From: Mucilaginibacter paludis DSM 18603
GTDB lineage: Bacteria > Bacteroidota > Bacteroidia > Sphingobacteriales > Sphingobacteriaceae
DNA: 64,000 nt
Direction: 5' to 3'
Assembly: GCF_000166195.2 (NCBI RefSeq)
Contig: NZ_CM001403.1
Coordinates: forward strand, 3,180,432 to 3,244,431
Position numbers and translations under genes: made by a program. The notes beneath the pieces were generated by a model, which saw only the letters and a program-made list of their open reading frames with translations, had not been told where the DNA came from and made no database searches. Shown here piece by piece: positions 34,195-42,423 of the stretch; position 1 is the first letter of the stretch; each line of letters opens with the position of its first letter.

Positions 34195-34605
34195 TCACCC
34201 GATGCAGATTTCGCGATTATCACCTGATAATACTTTAATATGAATGTTGATATGCTGATCGGGTAACAGGTCGGGTATCATTTCGGGCCATTCTATAAAA
34301 CAATAATCGCCCGAATAAAAATATTCTTCGCAGCCCATATCCAGAGCCTCGGTTTGGTTTTTAAGGCGGTAAAAATCAAAATGATAAATTTTACCTGTGG
34401 GTATCCTGTACTCGTTAACAATGGAAAACGTAGGGCTGGCCACATTATCGGTAACGCCTAACTCTTTGCATAAAGCTTTGATCAGCGTGGTTTTACCAGC
34501 ACCCATTTCTCCGTGGAAGAGGAAGATTTTTTTGTTGGAAGCGGAAGCTATAACTTGCTCTGCGGCTTGAGGCAGATCAGCGAGGGATTGAAGTTCGAAA
34601 ACCAT
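34195..34605 (-). CDS. tsaE: tRNA threonylcarbamoyladenosine biosynthesis ATPase TsaE
   Basis: A 136-residue protein of the TsaE (YjeE) family. The P-loop is FHGEMGAGKTTLIKALC at about 30-46, and the family features SPTFSIVNEY and YHFDFYRL follow; CFIEWPEMIPDLLPDQHINI lies near the end. TsaE supplies ATP hydrolysis to the TsaB-TsaD complex that makes t6A at position 37 of ANN-decoding tRNAs. It lies 54 bp upstream of alanine dehydrogenase and directly after the VapC gene (one base between), so it may share a transcript with the toxin-antitoxin pair. Confidence 0.95.
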   Translation of the reverse strand: MVFELQSLADLPQAAEQVIASASNKKIFLFHGEMGAGKTTLIKALCKELGVTDNVASPTFSIVNEYRIPTGKIYHFDFYRLKNQTEALDMGCEEYFYSGDYCFIEWPEMIPDLLPDQHINIHIKVLSGDNREICIG

Positions 34606-34606
34606 C

Positions 34607-34987
34607 TTATCGGGATATATTTTCGTGTAAAATTAAATCTAAACTATCGATTCTTTGAAAGCCTTTATCGGCAGTAATGAAAGGCATTGAAAGCGACAAA
34701 GCCGATGCGGCTATTATCGTATCAGGTATTTTTAACTTATACTTTTTGCGTAACGCTATAGTCAAAGCCTTTATTTCTTTATTGATATCCACAATAGCAA
34801 CCGAATCGGCAAAGGCATCCAAAACGGCTATCGAGCCATCAGTATTTCCGTGAAATGAATACAATTCTATCTCCGTTATTATCGATATGTATACTTTTTG
34901 GTCCTGTAAAAAGTCAGACAAGATTTGATCGCCATTGAGTAAATAAATACAAATATTAGTATCTAAAAAGATCTCACCGCCATTCAT
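34607..34987 (-). CDS. PIN-domain toxin (VapC type)
   Basis: A 126-residue PIN-domain ribonuclease. The first acidic residue is in FLDTNICIYLLNG (Asp9), the second in SIITEIELYSFHG (Glu, about 38-40), and the third and fourth in IPDTIIAASALSLSMPFITADKGF (Asp, about 93 and 112). In VapC families these acidic residues hold Mg2+ for cleavage of tRNA or rRNA. Its start overlaps the antitoxin gene by 14 bp, the usual order of antitoxin first. It is likely held inactive by the protein encoded at 34974-35138. Confidence 0.9.
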   Translation of the reverse strand: MNGGEIFLDTNICIYLLNGDQILSDFLQDQKVYISIITEIELYSFHGNTDGSIAVLDAFADSVAIVDINKEIKALTIALRKKYKLKIPDTIIAASALSLSMPFITADKGFQRIDSLDLILHENISR

Positions 34988-35138
34988 CCCGGAATTGCTG
35001 TTGTATTTTCAATCCGTCTTCTTCAGTTTTTAGCGCACCACAGAATCTTTTAGCATCAAATTTTTTTTGAGGCTTTCTTTCTGCCAATAACTTTTTCAAG
35101 TTTTGCAGGTCGGTATCTTTATTTAAAATAACTACCAT
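34974..35138 (-). CDS. VapB-type antitoxin
   Basis: Read from the ATG at 35138 this is a 54-residue protein, VVILNKDTDLQNLKKLLAER then PQKKFDAKRFCGALKTEEDG and IQQQFRDEWR at the end. The AKRFCGALK and RDEW features are those of antitoxins paired with PIN toxins in Bacteroidota; the C-terminal part would wrap the toxin. A longer reading from 35183 runs into the decayed copy upstream and adds 15 residues of no family likeness, so I reject it. No clear DNA-binding domain is visible in such a short protein, but autorepression with VapC is usual. Confidence 0.8.
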   Translation of the reverse strand: MVVILNKDTDLQNLKKLLAERKPQKKFDAKRFCGALKTEEDGLKIQQQFRDEWR

Positions 35139-35172
35139 ACTCAAATTTAAAGAAACTTTTTTAAAGAACAAA

Positions 35173-35297
35173 CTACTCATCATCTCTCCATCGCCTTTAC
35201 ATCAACAGGATTTTCATTCAGTTTAATTACACCTATAAAACGTTCAAAAAGTTTTTTCGCTCCTATTTTTTCTGTCGAAAACCTTAATTACTACCAT
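35173..35297 (-). pseudogene. decayed second VapB-like antitoxin gene
   Basis: Upstream of the intact antitoxin is an ATG at 35297 in a context (ATGGTAGTAATTAAGGT) like the intact start, with a shared 23-bp upstream stretch differing at a few bases. The frame stops after 17 codons. A -1 shift in a run of A at about 35246-35252 opens GAKKLFERFIGVIKLNENP and VDVKAMER, and a further shift would end in RDDE. This parallels AKRFCGALKTEEDG and RDEWR of the intact protein (about seven identities over 23 residues). The alignment is by eye only. Confidence 0.5.
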
Positions 35298-35311
35298 ACC
35301 CAAATTTAAAT

Positions 35312-35342
35312 AAAAAATCCCATTGTAAAAACGGGATTTTTT
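35312..35342. terminator. terminator after porX
   Basis: AAAAAATCCC (35312-35321) and GGGATTTTTT (35333-35342) form a perfect 10-bp stem with an 11-base loop and a T-run on either strand. It lies 15 bp past the minus-strand stop of porX. Confidence 0.85.
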
Positions 35343-35356
35343 ATCATCAATATTGG

Positions 35357-36910
35357 TTATTTCGGTCCGTAGGTAGCAATCGGGATAATCATCTCTTCTA
35401 ACGAGATGCCCCCATGCTGAAACGTTTCGTTATAAAAGTTAACAAAATGATTGTAGTTGTTCGGGTAAACAAAGTAGTTATCAACCTTGGCAAAAACAAA
35501 GCTCGAGCTTACGTGCAATTTGGGCAACATAGCGTCGTGCGGGTTACGGATGTGGAACACCTCTTTAGGGTTATAATTCAGGTTTTTACCTTGTTTATAC
35601 CTCAAGTTGGTGTTGGTGTTACGGTCGCCTATGATTTTGCTTGGGTTTTTAACCCGGATGGTACCATGGTCGGTAGTGATAATTACCTTTACTTGTTTCT
35701 GTGCTAAAAACTTCAACAGGTCATACAAAGGCGAATGCTCAAACCAGGAGATGGTTAAAGAACGATATGCCGCATCGTCGCTGGCCAGCTCGCGGATCAT
35801 CTGCATATCGGTACGGGCATGCGACAGCATATCCACAAAGTTATAAACAACCACATTTAAGTCGTTCTTCATCAGGTTGCTTACACTCTCGTTCAGGGCA
35901 CGGCCTTCATCAATATTCAATATCTTGGTGTACGAAAACTTGCAGTCTTTGCGTACCACCCGTTTAATCTGGTCGGCAATAAAATCAGCTTCGTGCAGGT
36001 TTTTGCCGCCTTCATCCTCATCATTCTGCCACATATCCGGGTAGCGTTTTTCCATATCCAGGGGCATCAGGCCAGAGAAGATGGCATTACGTGCATATTG
36101 CGTAGCCGTTGGCAGGATACTGAAATAAGTATCCTCTTCTTCTAAACGGAAATATTCCGAGATAATAGGATGGATCATCCTGTACTGGTCATACCTTAAG
36201 TTATCTATCAGGATAAAAAACACCGGCATCTTACCATCCAATTGAGGGAAAACCTTCTTTTTAAATAACTGCGGAGAGATAATGGGTGCGGTATCTGGGT
36301 TCTTGATCCAGTCGAGGTAATTCTTTTCTATAAATTTAGAGAACTGTACGTTGGCTTCGGCTTTTTGCAAAGTTAAAATCTCGTGCATGCCAGCATCTTC
36401 CAGCTGTTCCAGCTCCAACTCCCAATAAATGAGTTTTTTATAAACATCAACCCATTCCTGGTAGCTTAAATTATCATTCAGCGTCATTCCGAGTGTCCTG
36501 AAATCCTGTTGATAGGCCATGGTGGTTTTTTCGGTAACCAGGCGTTTGTTCTCGGTAAACTTTTTAATAGTTAACAGTATTTGCTTGGGGTTAACCGGCT
36601 TAATCAGGTAATCATCAATTTTCGAACCGATGGCATCCTCCATCAGGTATTCTTCCTCGTTCTTGGTTATCAGCACGATAGGCACATCGGCGTTAATATT
36701 TTTTATTTGAGCCAGGGTTTCCAATCCGGTTAAGCCGGGCATATTTTCATCCAGAAAAACAAGGTCGAAATATTCACTTTTAAACAGATCAACCGCGTCG
36801 TTTCCGTTAGTTACTGTCTTTATAATGTAGCCTTTTTCTTTTAAAAAAAGAATATGTGGTTTTAGCAGGTCAATTTCATCGTCGGCCCATAAAATGGTAG
36901 TATCTTGCAT
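35357..36910 (-). CDS. porX: PorX-type response regulator with PglZ phosphatase domain
   Basis: A 517-residue protein. The receiver domain occupies about 1-120: ILWADDEIDLLKPHILFLKE, phospho-acceptor Asp in FDLVFLDENMPGLTGLET (about 54) and the KPVNPKQILLTIK lysine loop. The rest is an alkaline-phosphatase-fold PglZ domain: PVFFILIDNLRYDQYRMIHP with the first metal Asp, ATQYARNAIFSGLMP with the nucleophile Thr, and VIITTDHGTIRV and FQHGGISLEE with the later metal ligands. PorX controls the type IX secretion system in Porphyromonas gingivalis and relatives. No T9SS gene or kinase is adjacent. A terminator follows; a 134-bp divergent region precedes. Confidence 0.93.
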   Translation of the reverse strand: MQDTTILWADDEIDLLKPHILFLKEKGYIIKTVTNGNDAVDLFKSEYFDLVFLDENMPGLTGLETLAQIKNINADVPIVLITKNEEEYLMEDAIGSKIDDYLIKPVNPKQILLTIKKFTENKRLVTEKTTMAYQQDFRTLGMTLNDNLSYQEWVDVYKKLIYWELELEQLEDAGMHEILTLQKAEANVQFSKFIEKNYLDWIKNPDTAPIISPQLFKKKVFPQLDGKMPVFFILIDNLRYDQYRMIHPIISEYFRLEEEDTYFSILPTATQYARNAIFSGLMPLDMEKRYPDMWQNDEDEGGKNLHEADFIADQIKRVVRKDCKFSYTKILNIDEGRALNESVSNLMKNDLNVVVYNFVDMLSHARTDMQMIRELASDDAAYRSLTISWFEHSPLYDLLKFLAQKQVKVIITTDHGTIRVKNPSKIIGDRNTNTNLRYKQGKNLNYNPKEVFHIRNPHDAMLPKLHVSSSFVFAKVDNYFVYPNNYNHFVNFYNETFQHGGISLEEMIIPIATYGPK

Positions 36911-37044
36911 GGCGTTTTTAGTATATAGCTATAAACCTATAAACATAGGTTTTGTTGCCGATATAAATGTTATTAACAAAAATTAACTAAAATAAAATGT
37001 TGCTTTTAACCATAATTTAACATTTTTGTAGCATAATATACACA
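36911..37044. promoter_or_regulatory. divergent promoter region of porX and the HD-domain gene
   Basis: Toward the HD gene, TTG at 37000-37002 and CATTTTTG at 37021-37028 (one mismatch to TAnnTTTG) are 18 bp apart, putting the start of transcription close to 37033-37035 and the TTG start codon at 37045. On the porX side the repeated words CTATAAACCTATAAACATAGG (minus strand) are notable but match no known box. Confidence 0.45.
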
Positions 37045-38271
37045 TTGAACAAGAATAAAATCATCAATGATCCGGTATACGGGTTCATTAATATATCATC
37101 AGAACTGATATTTGATCTGATAGAGCACCCGTACTTCCAGCGCTTGCGTTATATCAAGCAATTGGGGATGACCCACCTGGTTTACCCCGGCGCTCTGCAT
37201 ACCCGTTTTCACCATGCATTGGGCGCCATGCACCTGATGAAAATGGCCATCGAAACCCTCTGCAGCAAAGGTCACGAAATTACTCCTGAAGAGCAGGAAG
37301 CCGTAACTATTGCCATATTGCTGCATGATATAGGGCATGGCCCCTTTTCGCACGCGTTAGAACAAACCATTGTAGAGGGCATCTCGCACGAGGATATTTC
37401 ACTGGTGCTGATGGACAGGCTCAACATCCTGTTTAAGGGCAGGCTTACTACAGCCATTGATGTTTTTAACGGCACCTATCATAAAAAGTTTCTGCACCAG
37501 TTAGTATCCAGCCAACTGGATATGGACCGGATGGACTACCTTACCCGCGACAGCTTTTTTACGGGAGTATCAGAAGGGGTAATTAGTTTTGACAGGATTA
37601 TCAAGATGCTCAACGTGCGCGACGACTACGTGGTGATTGAAGAAAAAGGAATTTACTCGATAGAGAAATTTTTGGTGGCGCGCAGGTTAATGTACTGGCA
37701 GGTGTACCTGCATAAAACCGTAATTGCCGCCGAATTATTGCTTGGGAAAATATTGGAACGCAGCCGCGAGCTGGCTTTACTGGGCGAAAATTTATTTGCT
37801 ACACCGGCGTTAAATTATTTTTTAACCAATAATATTACCATATCTGCCTTTATCAATAGTAACCATGATTTGGATACCTTTGCCAGCCTGGATGATACGG
37901 ATATCATGTCGGCCATTAAAGTTTGGGCATCGCATGATGATTTTATATTATCAACACTTTGTCAAAACCTGATTACCCGTAATTTATACCATGTAGAAGT
38001 TACCAATGTGGCGCCATCGGTAGATACTGTTAATCAACTGGTAGAAAGGGTTGTAGAAGAATATGGTATCACCGAAGACGAGGCATCGTATTTTGTTTTT
38101 ACTGATAGTATTACCAACAAGGCTTATAAAGTAGGAGACGGAAATATCCGGATACTAATGAAAGACGGCAGTGTGCAGGACATTACAACGGCAAGTGATA
38201 ATTCTAATTTAGAGGCATTGGCCAAAACAGTAAAAAAATATGTATTATGCTGTATCAAAGGTTTGTTGTAA
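37045..38271 (+). CDS. HD-domain metal-dependent phosphohydrolase (SAMHD1/dGTPase-like)
   Basis: A 408-residue protein starting at TTG 37045, because the normal family start NKNKIINDPVYGFINISSEL begins there and no earlier ATG is in frame. The metal motif set is complete: RFHHALGAMHLMK (H), LLHDIGHGPFSHALE (HD) and later SSQLDMDRMDYLTRD (D). This is the family of deoxyguanosinetriphosphate triphosphohydrolase-like and SAMHD1-like enzymes that hydrolyse dNTPs; substrate and cofactor are not determined. It lies 60 bp upstream of lpxD, which has its own promoter. Confidence 0.93.
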   Translation: MNKNKIINDPVYGFINISSELIFDLIEHPYFQRLRYIKQLGMTHLVYPGALHTRFHHALGAMHLMKMAIETLCSKGHEITPEEQEAVTIAILLHDIGHGPFSHALEQTIVEGISHEDISLVLMDRLNILFKGRLTTAIDVFNGTYHKKFLHQLVSSQLDMDRMDYLTRDSFFTGVSEGVISFDRIIKMLNVRDDYVVIEEKGIYSIEKFLVARRLMYWQVYLHKTVIAAELLLGKILERSRELALLGENLFATPALNYFLTNNITISAFINSNHDLDTFASLDDTDIMSAIKVWASHDDFILSTLCQNLITRNLYHVEVTNVAPSVDTVNQLVERVVEEYGITEDEASYFVFTDSITNKAYKVGDGNIRILMKDGSVQDITTASDNSNLEALAKTVKKYVLCCIKGLL

Positions 38272-38297
38272 ATCGTAATAAGCTATTTGATAATAAT

Positions 38298-38327
38298 TTG
38301 TTGCTTTAATTTTAACGTTTAAATTTG
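38298..38327 (+). promoter_or_regulatory. promoter of the lpxD-lpxC/fabZ-lpxA operon
   Basis: TTG at 38298-38300, a 19-bp spacer, and TAAATTTG at 38320-38327, followed by TCCG and the ATG at 38332. The 4-base distance from box to start codon is the same as at gltX and hisS, implying a leaderless transcript. Confidence 0.7.
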
Positions 38328-38331
38328 TCCG

Positions 38332-39375
38332 ATGCAATTTACCGCACAGCAAATAAGTTTAATGCTTAATGGAACCGTTGAAGGTGACCTTAATGTGTCG
38401 GTTAATCAACTGGCTAAAATCGAGGAGGCACGCCCTGGTTCGTTGTCATTTTTGGCTAATCCTAAGTATGAGCACTATTTGTACACCACCAACGCCTCGG
38501 TTGTTATTGTTAATAACGACCTTGTTTTAACCGAGGATGTGAAGCCCACACTTGTACGGGTTGAAAACGCCTACAGCGCATTTACCGTATTGCTCGAAAA
38601 ATACAATACCATCAAGCTGAATAAAACCGGTATTGAGCAGCCAAGCTTTATCCATCCCAGCGCCCAAATTGGCCAAAATGCCTATATAGGTGCATTTGCC
38701 TACATAGGCCCGGATGTAAAAATTGGCGATAACTGTAAAATTTTCCCTAATACCTACATCGCCGATGGCGTAATTATTGGCGATAATGTTACCCTTTATG
38801 CCGGTGTAAAAATTTATTTCGATTGCCATATCGGCAACCGGGTAATTATCCACTCGGGTACTGTAATTGGTGGCGATGGTTTTGGTTTTGCGCCGCAAAG
38901 TAACGGCAGTTATGCCAAAGTAAGCCAGATAGGGAATGTGATACTGGAAGATGATGTGGAAATAGGAGCCAATACAACTATTGACAGGGCCACGCTGGGC
39001 TCAACCATTATTCGCCGCGGGGTAAAGTTGGATAACCTGATACAGGTAGCCCATAACGTTGAAATTGGCGCCGATACCGTAGTTGCTGCGCAAACCGGCA
39101 TTTCGGGAAGCGCTAAAATAGGCGAGAACTGCATTATAGGCGGGCAGGTAGGTATTGTTGGCCATATCAATATAGCCAAAGGCTCACAGGTGCAGGCCAA
39201 ATCGGGCATCAGCCGTTCTATCGAGGTAGAGGGAAAAAAATGGGCCGGTGCGCCTGCCAGTTTCTATCAGGACCATATGCGGTCGCAGGTGGTGTTGGCA
39301 CGTTTACCCGAACTTGAAAAAAAGATTGACGAATTAGAAAAAATAATTGCTGAACTACGCAAAGGGCTTAGATAA
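38332..39375 (+). CDS. lpxD: UDP-3-O-(R-3-hydroxyacyl)glucosamine N-acyltransferase
   Basis: A 347-residue enzyme of lipid A synthesis that adds the second hydroxyacyl chain to UDP-3-O-acylglucosamine. An N-terminal domain of about 100 residues binds the uracil end (RPGSLSFLANPKYEHYLYTT), then hexapeptide repeats run from about 105 to 310 with typical [LIV]-G-X4 turns, for example IGQNAYIGAFAYIGPDVKIG. The catalytic His is in IQVAHNVEIG (about 243), and the C-terminal helix is ARLPELEKKIDELEKIIAEL. The length is normal. It is the first gene of the operon lpxD, lpxC/fabZ, lpxA. Confidence 0.97.
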   Translation: MQFTAQQISLMLNGTVEGDLNVSVNQLAKIEEARPGSLSFLANPKYEHYLYTTNASVVIVNNDLVLTEDVKPTLVRVENAYSAFTVLLEKYNTIKLNKTGIEQPSFIHPSAQIGQNAYIGAFAYIGPDVKIGDNCKIFPNTYIADGVIIGDNVTLYAGVKIYFDCHIGNRVIIHSGTVIGGDGFGFAPQSNGSYAKVSQIGNVILEDDVEIGANTTIDRATLGSTIIRRGVKLDNLIQVAHNVEIGADTVVAAQTGISGSAKIGENCIIGGQVGIVGHINIAKGSQVQAKSGISRSIEVEGKKWAGAPASFYQDHMRSQVVLARLPELEKKIDELEKIIAELRKGLR

Positions 39376-39399
39376 ACGGCGCTTGCAAGTACAAACAGT

Positions 39400-40794
39400 A
39401 TGAACGCAAAACAAAGAACTATAATGACCGAGGTGTCTGTTTCGGGCACAGGATTGCATACAGGCGAAAGCGTTACCATGACCTTTAGGCCGGCAGCGGA
39501 AAACCACGGATACAAATTTAGAAGGGTTGACCTTGAAGGATCGCCAGTGATTGATGCCGATGTGGATAACGTAACCGATACGTCACGCGGTACCACTATA
39601 TCGCAAAATGGCGCAAGCGTAAGCACTGTTGAGCACGTTTTAGCTGCCCTGGTTGGCCTGGAGATAGATAATTTGATGATAGACCTGACCGGGCCCGAAA
39701 CCCCGATAATGGATGGCAGCTCTATCTTTTTTGTTAACGCGCTGATTGAGGCCGGTTTTAAGGAACAAGATGCCGACCGCGAATACTATCACATCCCTTA
39801 TAACATCCACTACTCTGAACCCGACCGTAAGGTTGAGATGGTAGCCATGCCTTTGGATGATTACCGCTTTACCTGCATGGTTGATTATAACTCGCCGGTA
39901 TTGGGCAGCCAGCATGCCAGTATATCAACCATATCCGAGTTTAAAAAAGAGATAGCCTCGTGCCGTACCTTTTGCTTTTTACACGAACTGGAAATGTTGT
40001 TAAAGCACGACCTGATTAAAGGCGGCGATTTAAACAACGCCATTGTGGTGGTTGATAAACATGTAAGCCCTGACGAGCTTGACCATTTAGCAAAACTGTT
40101 TAACCGTAAAGATATTGATGTTGCCCCGCAGGGGATATTGAACAATATTGAGTTAAGGCACCAGAATGAGCCGGCCCGCCATAAACTGCTGGACATGATA
40201 GGCGACCTTGCCTTGGTTGGCGTACCTATTAAGGGGCATATTATGGCAGCCCGCCCGGGCCATGCAGCCAATGTTGCTTTTGCTAAAAAAATAAAATCGT
40301 TAATTAAAAAGGAACGTAGCCGAAAACATATCCACGTTTACAACCCCAATGCCAAGCCTGTATACGATACAGTGCAGATTATGAACATTCTGCCGCACCG
40401 GCCGCCGATGTTATTGGTTGATAAAATAATGGAGTTGAGCAAAACCCATGTGGTAGGTGTGAAAAGCGTAACCATGAACGAGCCGTTTTTTATCGGTCAT
40501 TTTCCAGGCGCCCCGGTAATGCCCGGTGTGTTGCAAATTGAAGCGATGGCGCAAACCGGCGGAATATTGGTTTTAAATACCGTTCCCGATCCGGAAAATT
40601 GGCTTACTTTGTTCCTCAAAATAGAGAATGCCCGCTTTAAAGATAAAGTTCTGCCGGGTGATACCCTGATTTTCCGTTGTGATCTGCTGGCCCCTATCAG
40701 GCGCGGCATTGCACAAATGAAAGGTATCGGCATGGTTGGAGAAAAAATAGTGGTTGAGGCAGAATTGATGGCGCAAATTGTTAGATATAAATAA
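39400..40794 (+). CDS. lpxC/fabZ: bifunctional UDP-3-O-acyl-GlcNAc deacetylase / 3-hydroxyacyl-ACP dehydratase
   Basis: A 464-residue fusion. The N-terminal 310 residues are LpxC, the zinc deacetylase that commits to lipid A synthesis: TGLHTGESVTMTFRPA, the metal motif STVEHVLAALVGLEI (His79 equivalent), and the HKLLDMIGDLALVG segment with the metal His and Asp, then KGHIMAARPGHAANVAF. The last 140 residues are FabZ: MNILPHRPPMLLVDKIMELS with the catalytic His, and GHFPGAPVMPGVLQIEAMAQ with the catalytic Glu. FabZ dehydrates 3-hydroxyacyl-ACP in fatty acid elongation. Fusion of the two is a Bacteroidota trait. lpxA follows after 3 bp. Confidence 0.98.
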   Translation: MNAKQRTIMTEVSVSGTGLHTGESVTMTFRPAAENHGYKFRRVDLEGSPVIDADVDNVTDTSRGTTISQNGASVSTVEHVLAALVGLEIDNLMIDLTGPETPIMDGSSIFFVNALIEAGFKEQDADREYYHIPYNIHYSEPDRKVEMVAMPLDDYRFTCMVDYNSPVLGSQHASISTISEFKKEIASCRTFCFLHELEMLLKHDLIKGGDLNNAIVVVDKHVSPDELDHLAKLFNRKDIDVAPQGILNNIELRHQNEPARHKLLDMIGDLALVGVPIKGHIMAARPGHAANVAFAKKIKSLIKKERSRKHIHVYNPNAKPVYDTVQIMNILPHRPPMLLVDKIMELSKTHVVGVKSVTMNEPFFIGHFPGAPVMPGVLQIEAMAQTGGILVLNTVPDPENWLTLFLKIENARFKDKVLPGDTLIFRCDLLAPIRRGIAQMKGIGMVGEKIVVEAELMAQIVRYK

Positions 40795-40797
40795 AGC

Positions 40798-41580
40798 ATG
40801 ATCCAACCGCTGGCATATATACATCCACAGGCAAAAATTGCCGGTAATGTGGTTATTGAACCCTTTGTAACTATTGATAAGGATGTTGTAATAGGCGAGG
40901 GTACCTGGATAGGCCCCAATGTGTCTATCATGAACGGCGCCCGCATCGGTAAAAACTGCCGTATTTTTCCAGGTGCTGTAATATCGGGTATCCCGCAGGA
41001 TCTGAAATTTGCCGGTGAAGATACCACTGTTGAGATTGGAGATAATACAACCATCCGCGAATGCGTAACCATTAACCGCGGTACCAAAGACCGCTGGAAA
41101 ACCGTAGTAGGCAACAATTGCCTTATTATGGCTTACTGCCACATTGGCCACGATTGTATTGTAGGTAATAATTGCATCTTCTCCAATAATACCACCTTAG
41201 CAGGCCACGTTACCATTGATGATTATGTGGTACTGGCAGGGATGGTTGCCATCCACCAGTTTTGCCACGTAGGCTCGCATGCCTTTGTAACAGGCGGCTC
41301 GCTGGTACGTAAAGATGTGCCTCCCTATGTTAAGGCCGCTCGCGAGCCGTTATCCTACGTGGGTATCAATTCTGTGGGCTTGCGCCGCAGGGGTTACTCG
41401 TCCGAACAGATCAACGAGATCCAGGATATTTATCGTACAATCTTCATCAAGAAACATAACTTTACCAAAGCGCTGGATATTATCGAAGCTGAAAGCCAGC
41501 CGACTGAAATACGCGACGAGATATTGGATTTTATCCGTAACTCCAACCGGGGTATTATGAAGGGATTTGGGAATCAGTAA
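40798..41580 (+). CDS. lpxA: acyl-ACP--UDP-N-acetylglucosamine O-acyltransferase
   Basis: A 260-residue left-handed beta-helix enzyme, the first step of lipid A synthesis. Hexapeptide repeats run from about residue 8 to 190 (IHPQAKIAGNVVIEPFVTID, then VVIGEGTWIGPNVSI), with the catalytic His in MAYCHIGHDCIVGNN (about 117-123). The C-terminal helical part (VGLRRRGYSSEQINEIQDIY) is typical. The length is normal. It is 3 bp after the lpxC/fabZ stop and ends 44 bp before the next in-frame gene start. Confidence 0.97.
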   Translation: MIQPLAYIHPQAKIAGNVVIEPFVTIDKDVVIGEGTWIGPNVSIMNGARIGKNCRIFPGAVISGIPQDLKFAGEDTTVEIGDNTTIRECVTINRGTKDRWKTVVGNNCLIMAYCHIGHDCIVGNNCIFSNNTTLAGHVTIDDYVVLAGMVAIHQFCHVGSHAFVTGGSLVRKDVPPYVKAAREPLSYVGINSVGLRRRGYSSEQINEIQDIYRTIFIKKHNFTKALDIIEAESQPTEIRDEILDFIRNSNRGIMKGFGNQ

Positions 41581-41584
41581 ATTG

Positions 41585-41689
41585 AGTGCATGGCCCATGG
41601 TTGATAGTGCATAGCTGAACATTAATGGCAATAGAACTATCCAATCATCTCAAATCAACAGTTATGAACCATGGACTTTTGACTATCGG
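41585..41689. repeat. diverged CCATGG-type inverted repeat
   Basis: GTGCATGGCCCATGGTTGATAG (first half from 41585) and AACCATGGACTTTTGACTAT (from 41667) face each other; CCATGGTT and AACCATGG are exact 8-base complements. The words GACTATC and CCATGG are those of the 30-bp repeat at 15508. This may be a worn copy of the same element, lying across the start of the ABC gene. Confidence 0.45.
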
Positions 41690-42311
41690 CTTAAAAATCT
41701 CCCTCGAAAACATTGGCCGCCGTTTTAACCGCGATTGGATTTTCCGAGGGCTCAGTTATGTATTTGACGATCATCAAAGCTATGGTATACTCGGGCCAAA
41801 TGGTTCGGGAAAATCAACCTTGTTGCAGATACTCACCGGCAGTCTTAGCCCCTCGGCAGGCAAAATCAATTATTCGTTGAACGGGGGGCCGGTAGATGCG
41901 GAATCGGTATATAAACATTTAAGTTTTGCCGCCCCCTACCAGGAATTGATAGAAGAGTTTACTTTGGACGAGATGATCGATTTTCATTTCCGTTTTAAAA
42001 AATACGGGCCCGGACTGGATAAGCAGGCCATAACCGAGCTGTTGGGTTTACATAGCAGCAGGCATAAGCCTATCAGGTATTTCTCGTCGGGAATGAAGCA
42101 GCGTACCAAATTAGCCTTGGCTTTTTGCGCAGATACGCCCATGCTGATGCTTGACGAACCTACATCCAACCTGGATAACCAAGGCATTGATTGGTACCTT
42201 AGCCTTGCCGGACAATTTACAGCTAACCGGCTTACCATCATCTGCTCAAACCAGCAGCACGAATATGGGTTTTGCAACCAGTTAGTTAACATAGCCGATT
42301 ACAAAAGCTGA
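41664..42311 (+). CDS. ABC transporter ATP-binding protein
   Basis: A 215-residue stand-alone ATPase. Walker A is GILGPNGSGKSTLLQILTG, the Q-loop is near FAAPYQELIEEFT, the signature is YFSSGMKQRTKLALAF, and Walker B is PMLMLDEPTSNLD, followed by a switch-type region TIICSNQQHEYGF. Binding residues are all present. No permease gene is adjacent, so the partner is elsewhere. The start is uncertain: an ATG at 41625 would add 13 residues inside the repeat-like sequence, while the ATG at 41664 leads straight into LKISLENIGRRFNRDWIFRG, where the ABC fold begins; I prefer 41664. Confidence 0.9.
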   Translation: MNHGLLTIGLKISLENIGRRFNRDWIFRGLSYVFDDHQSYGILGPNGSGKSTLLQILTGSLSPSAGKINYSLNGGPVDAESVYKHLSFAAPYQELIEEFTLDEMIDFHFRFKKYGPGLDKQAITELLGLHSSRHKPIRYFSSGMKQRTKLALAFCADTPMLMLDEPTSNLDNQGIDWYLSLAGQFTANRLTIICSNQQHEYGFCNQLVNIADYKS

Positions 42312-42367
42312 CATGGCCACGTGTAGTAAAGCACACGCCGACTTGTTTACCACATCCTATTTGAAGC

Positions 42368-42398
42368 TTGTATGTTTCAATTCAAGTAGTTAAGTTTG
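42368..42398 (+). promoter_or_regulatory. efp promoter
   Basis: TTG at 42368-42370, a 20-bp spacer and TAAGTTTG at 42391-42398 fit the Bacteroidota -33/-7 pattern. The efp ATG at 42424 is 25 bp further on, so unlike gltX, hisS and lpxD this transcript has a short leader. Confidence 0.7.
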
Positions 42399-42423
42399 CG
42401 GTCCAGAATTTTGAAAAAATTTT

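Noticed and set aside
35139..35183. Upstream ATG start extending the VapB-type antitoxin
   Set aside because: The extra residues run into the end of the decayed copy and have no family likeness.
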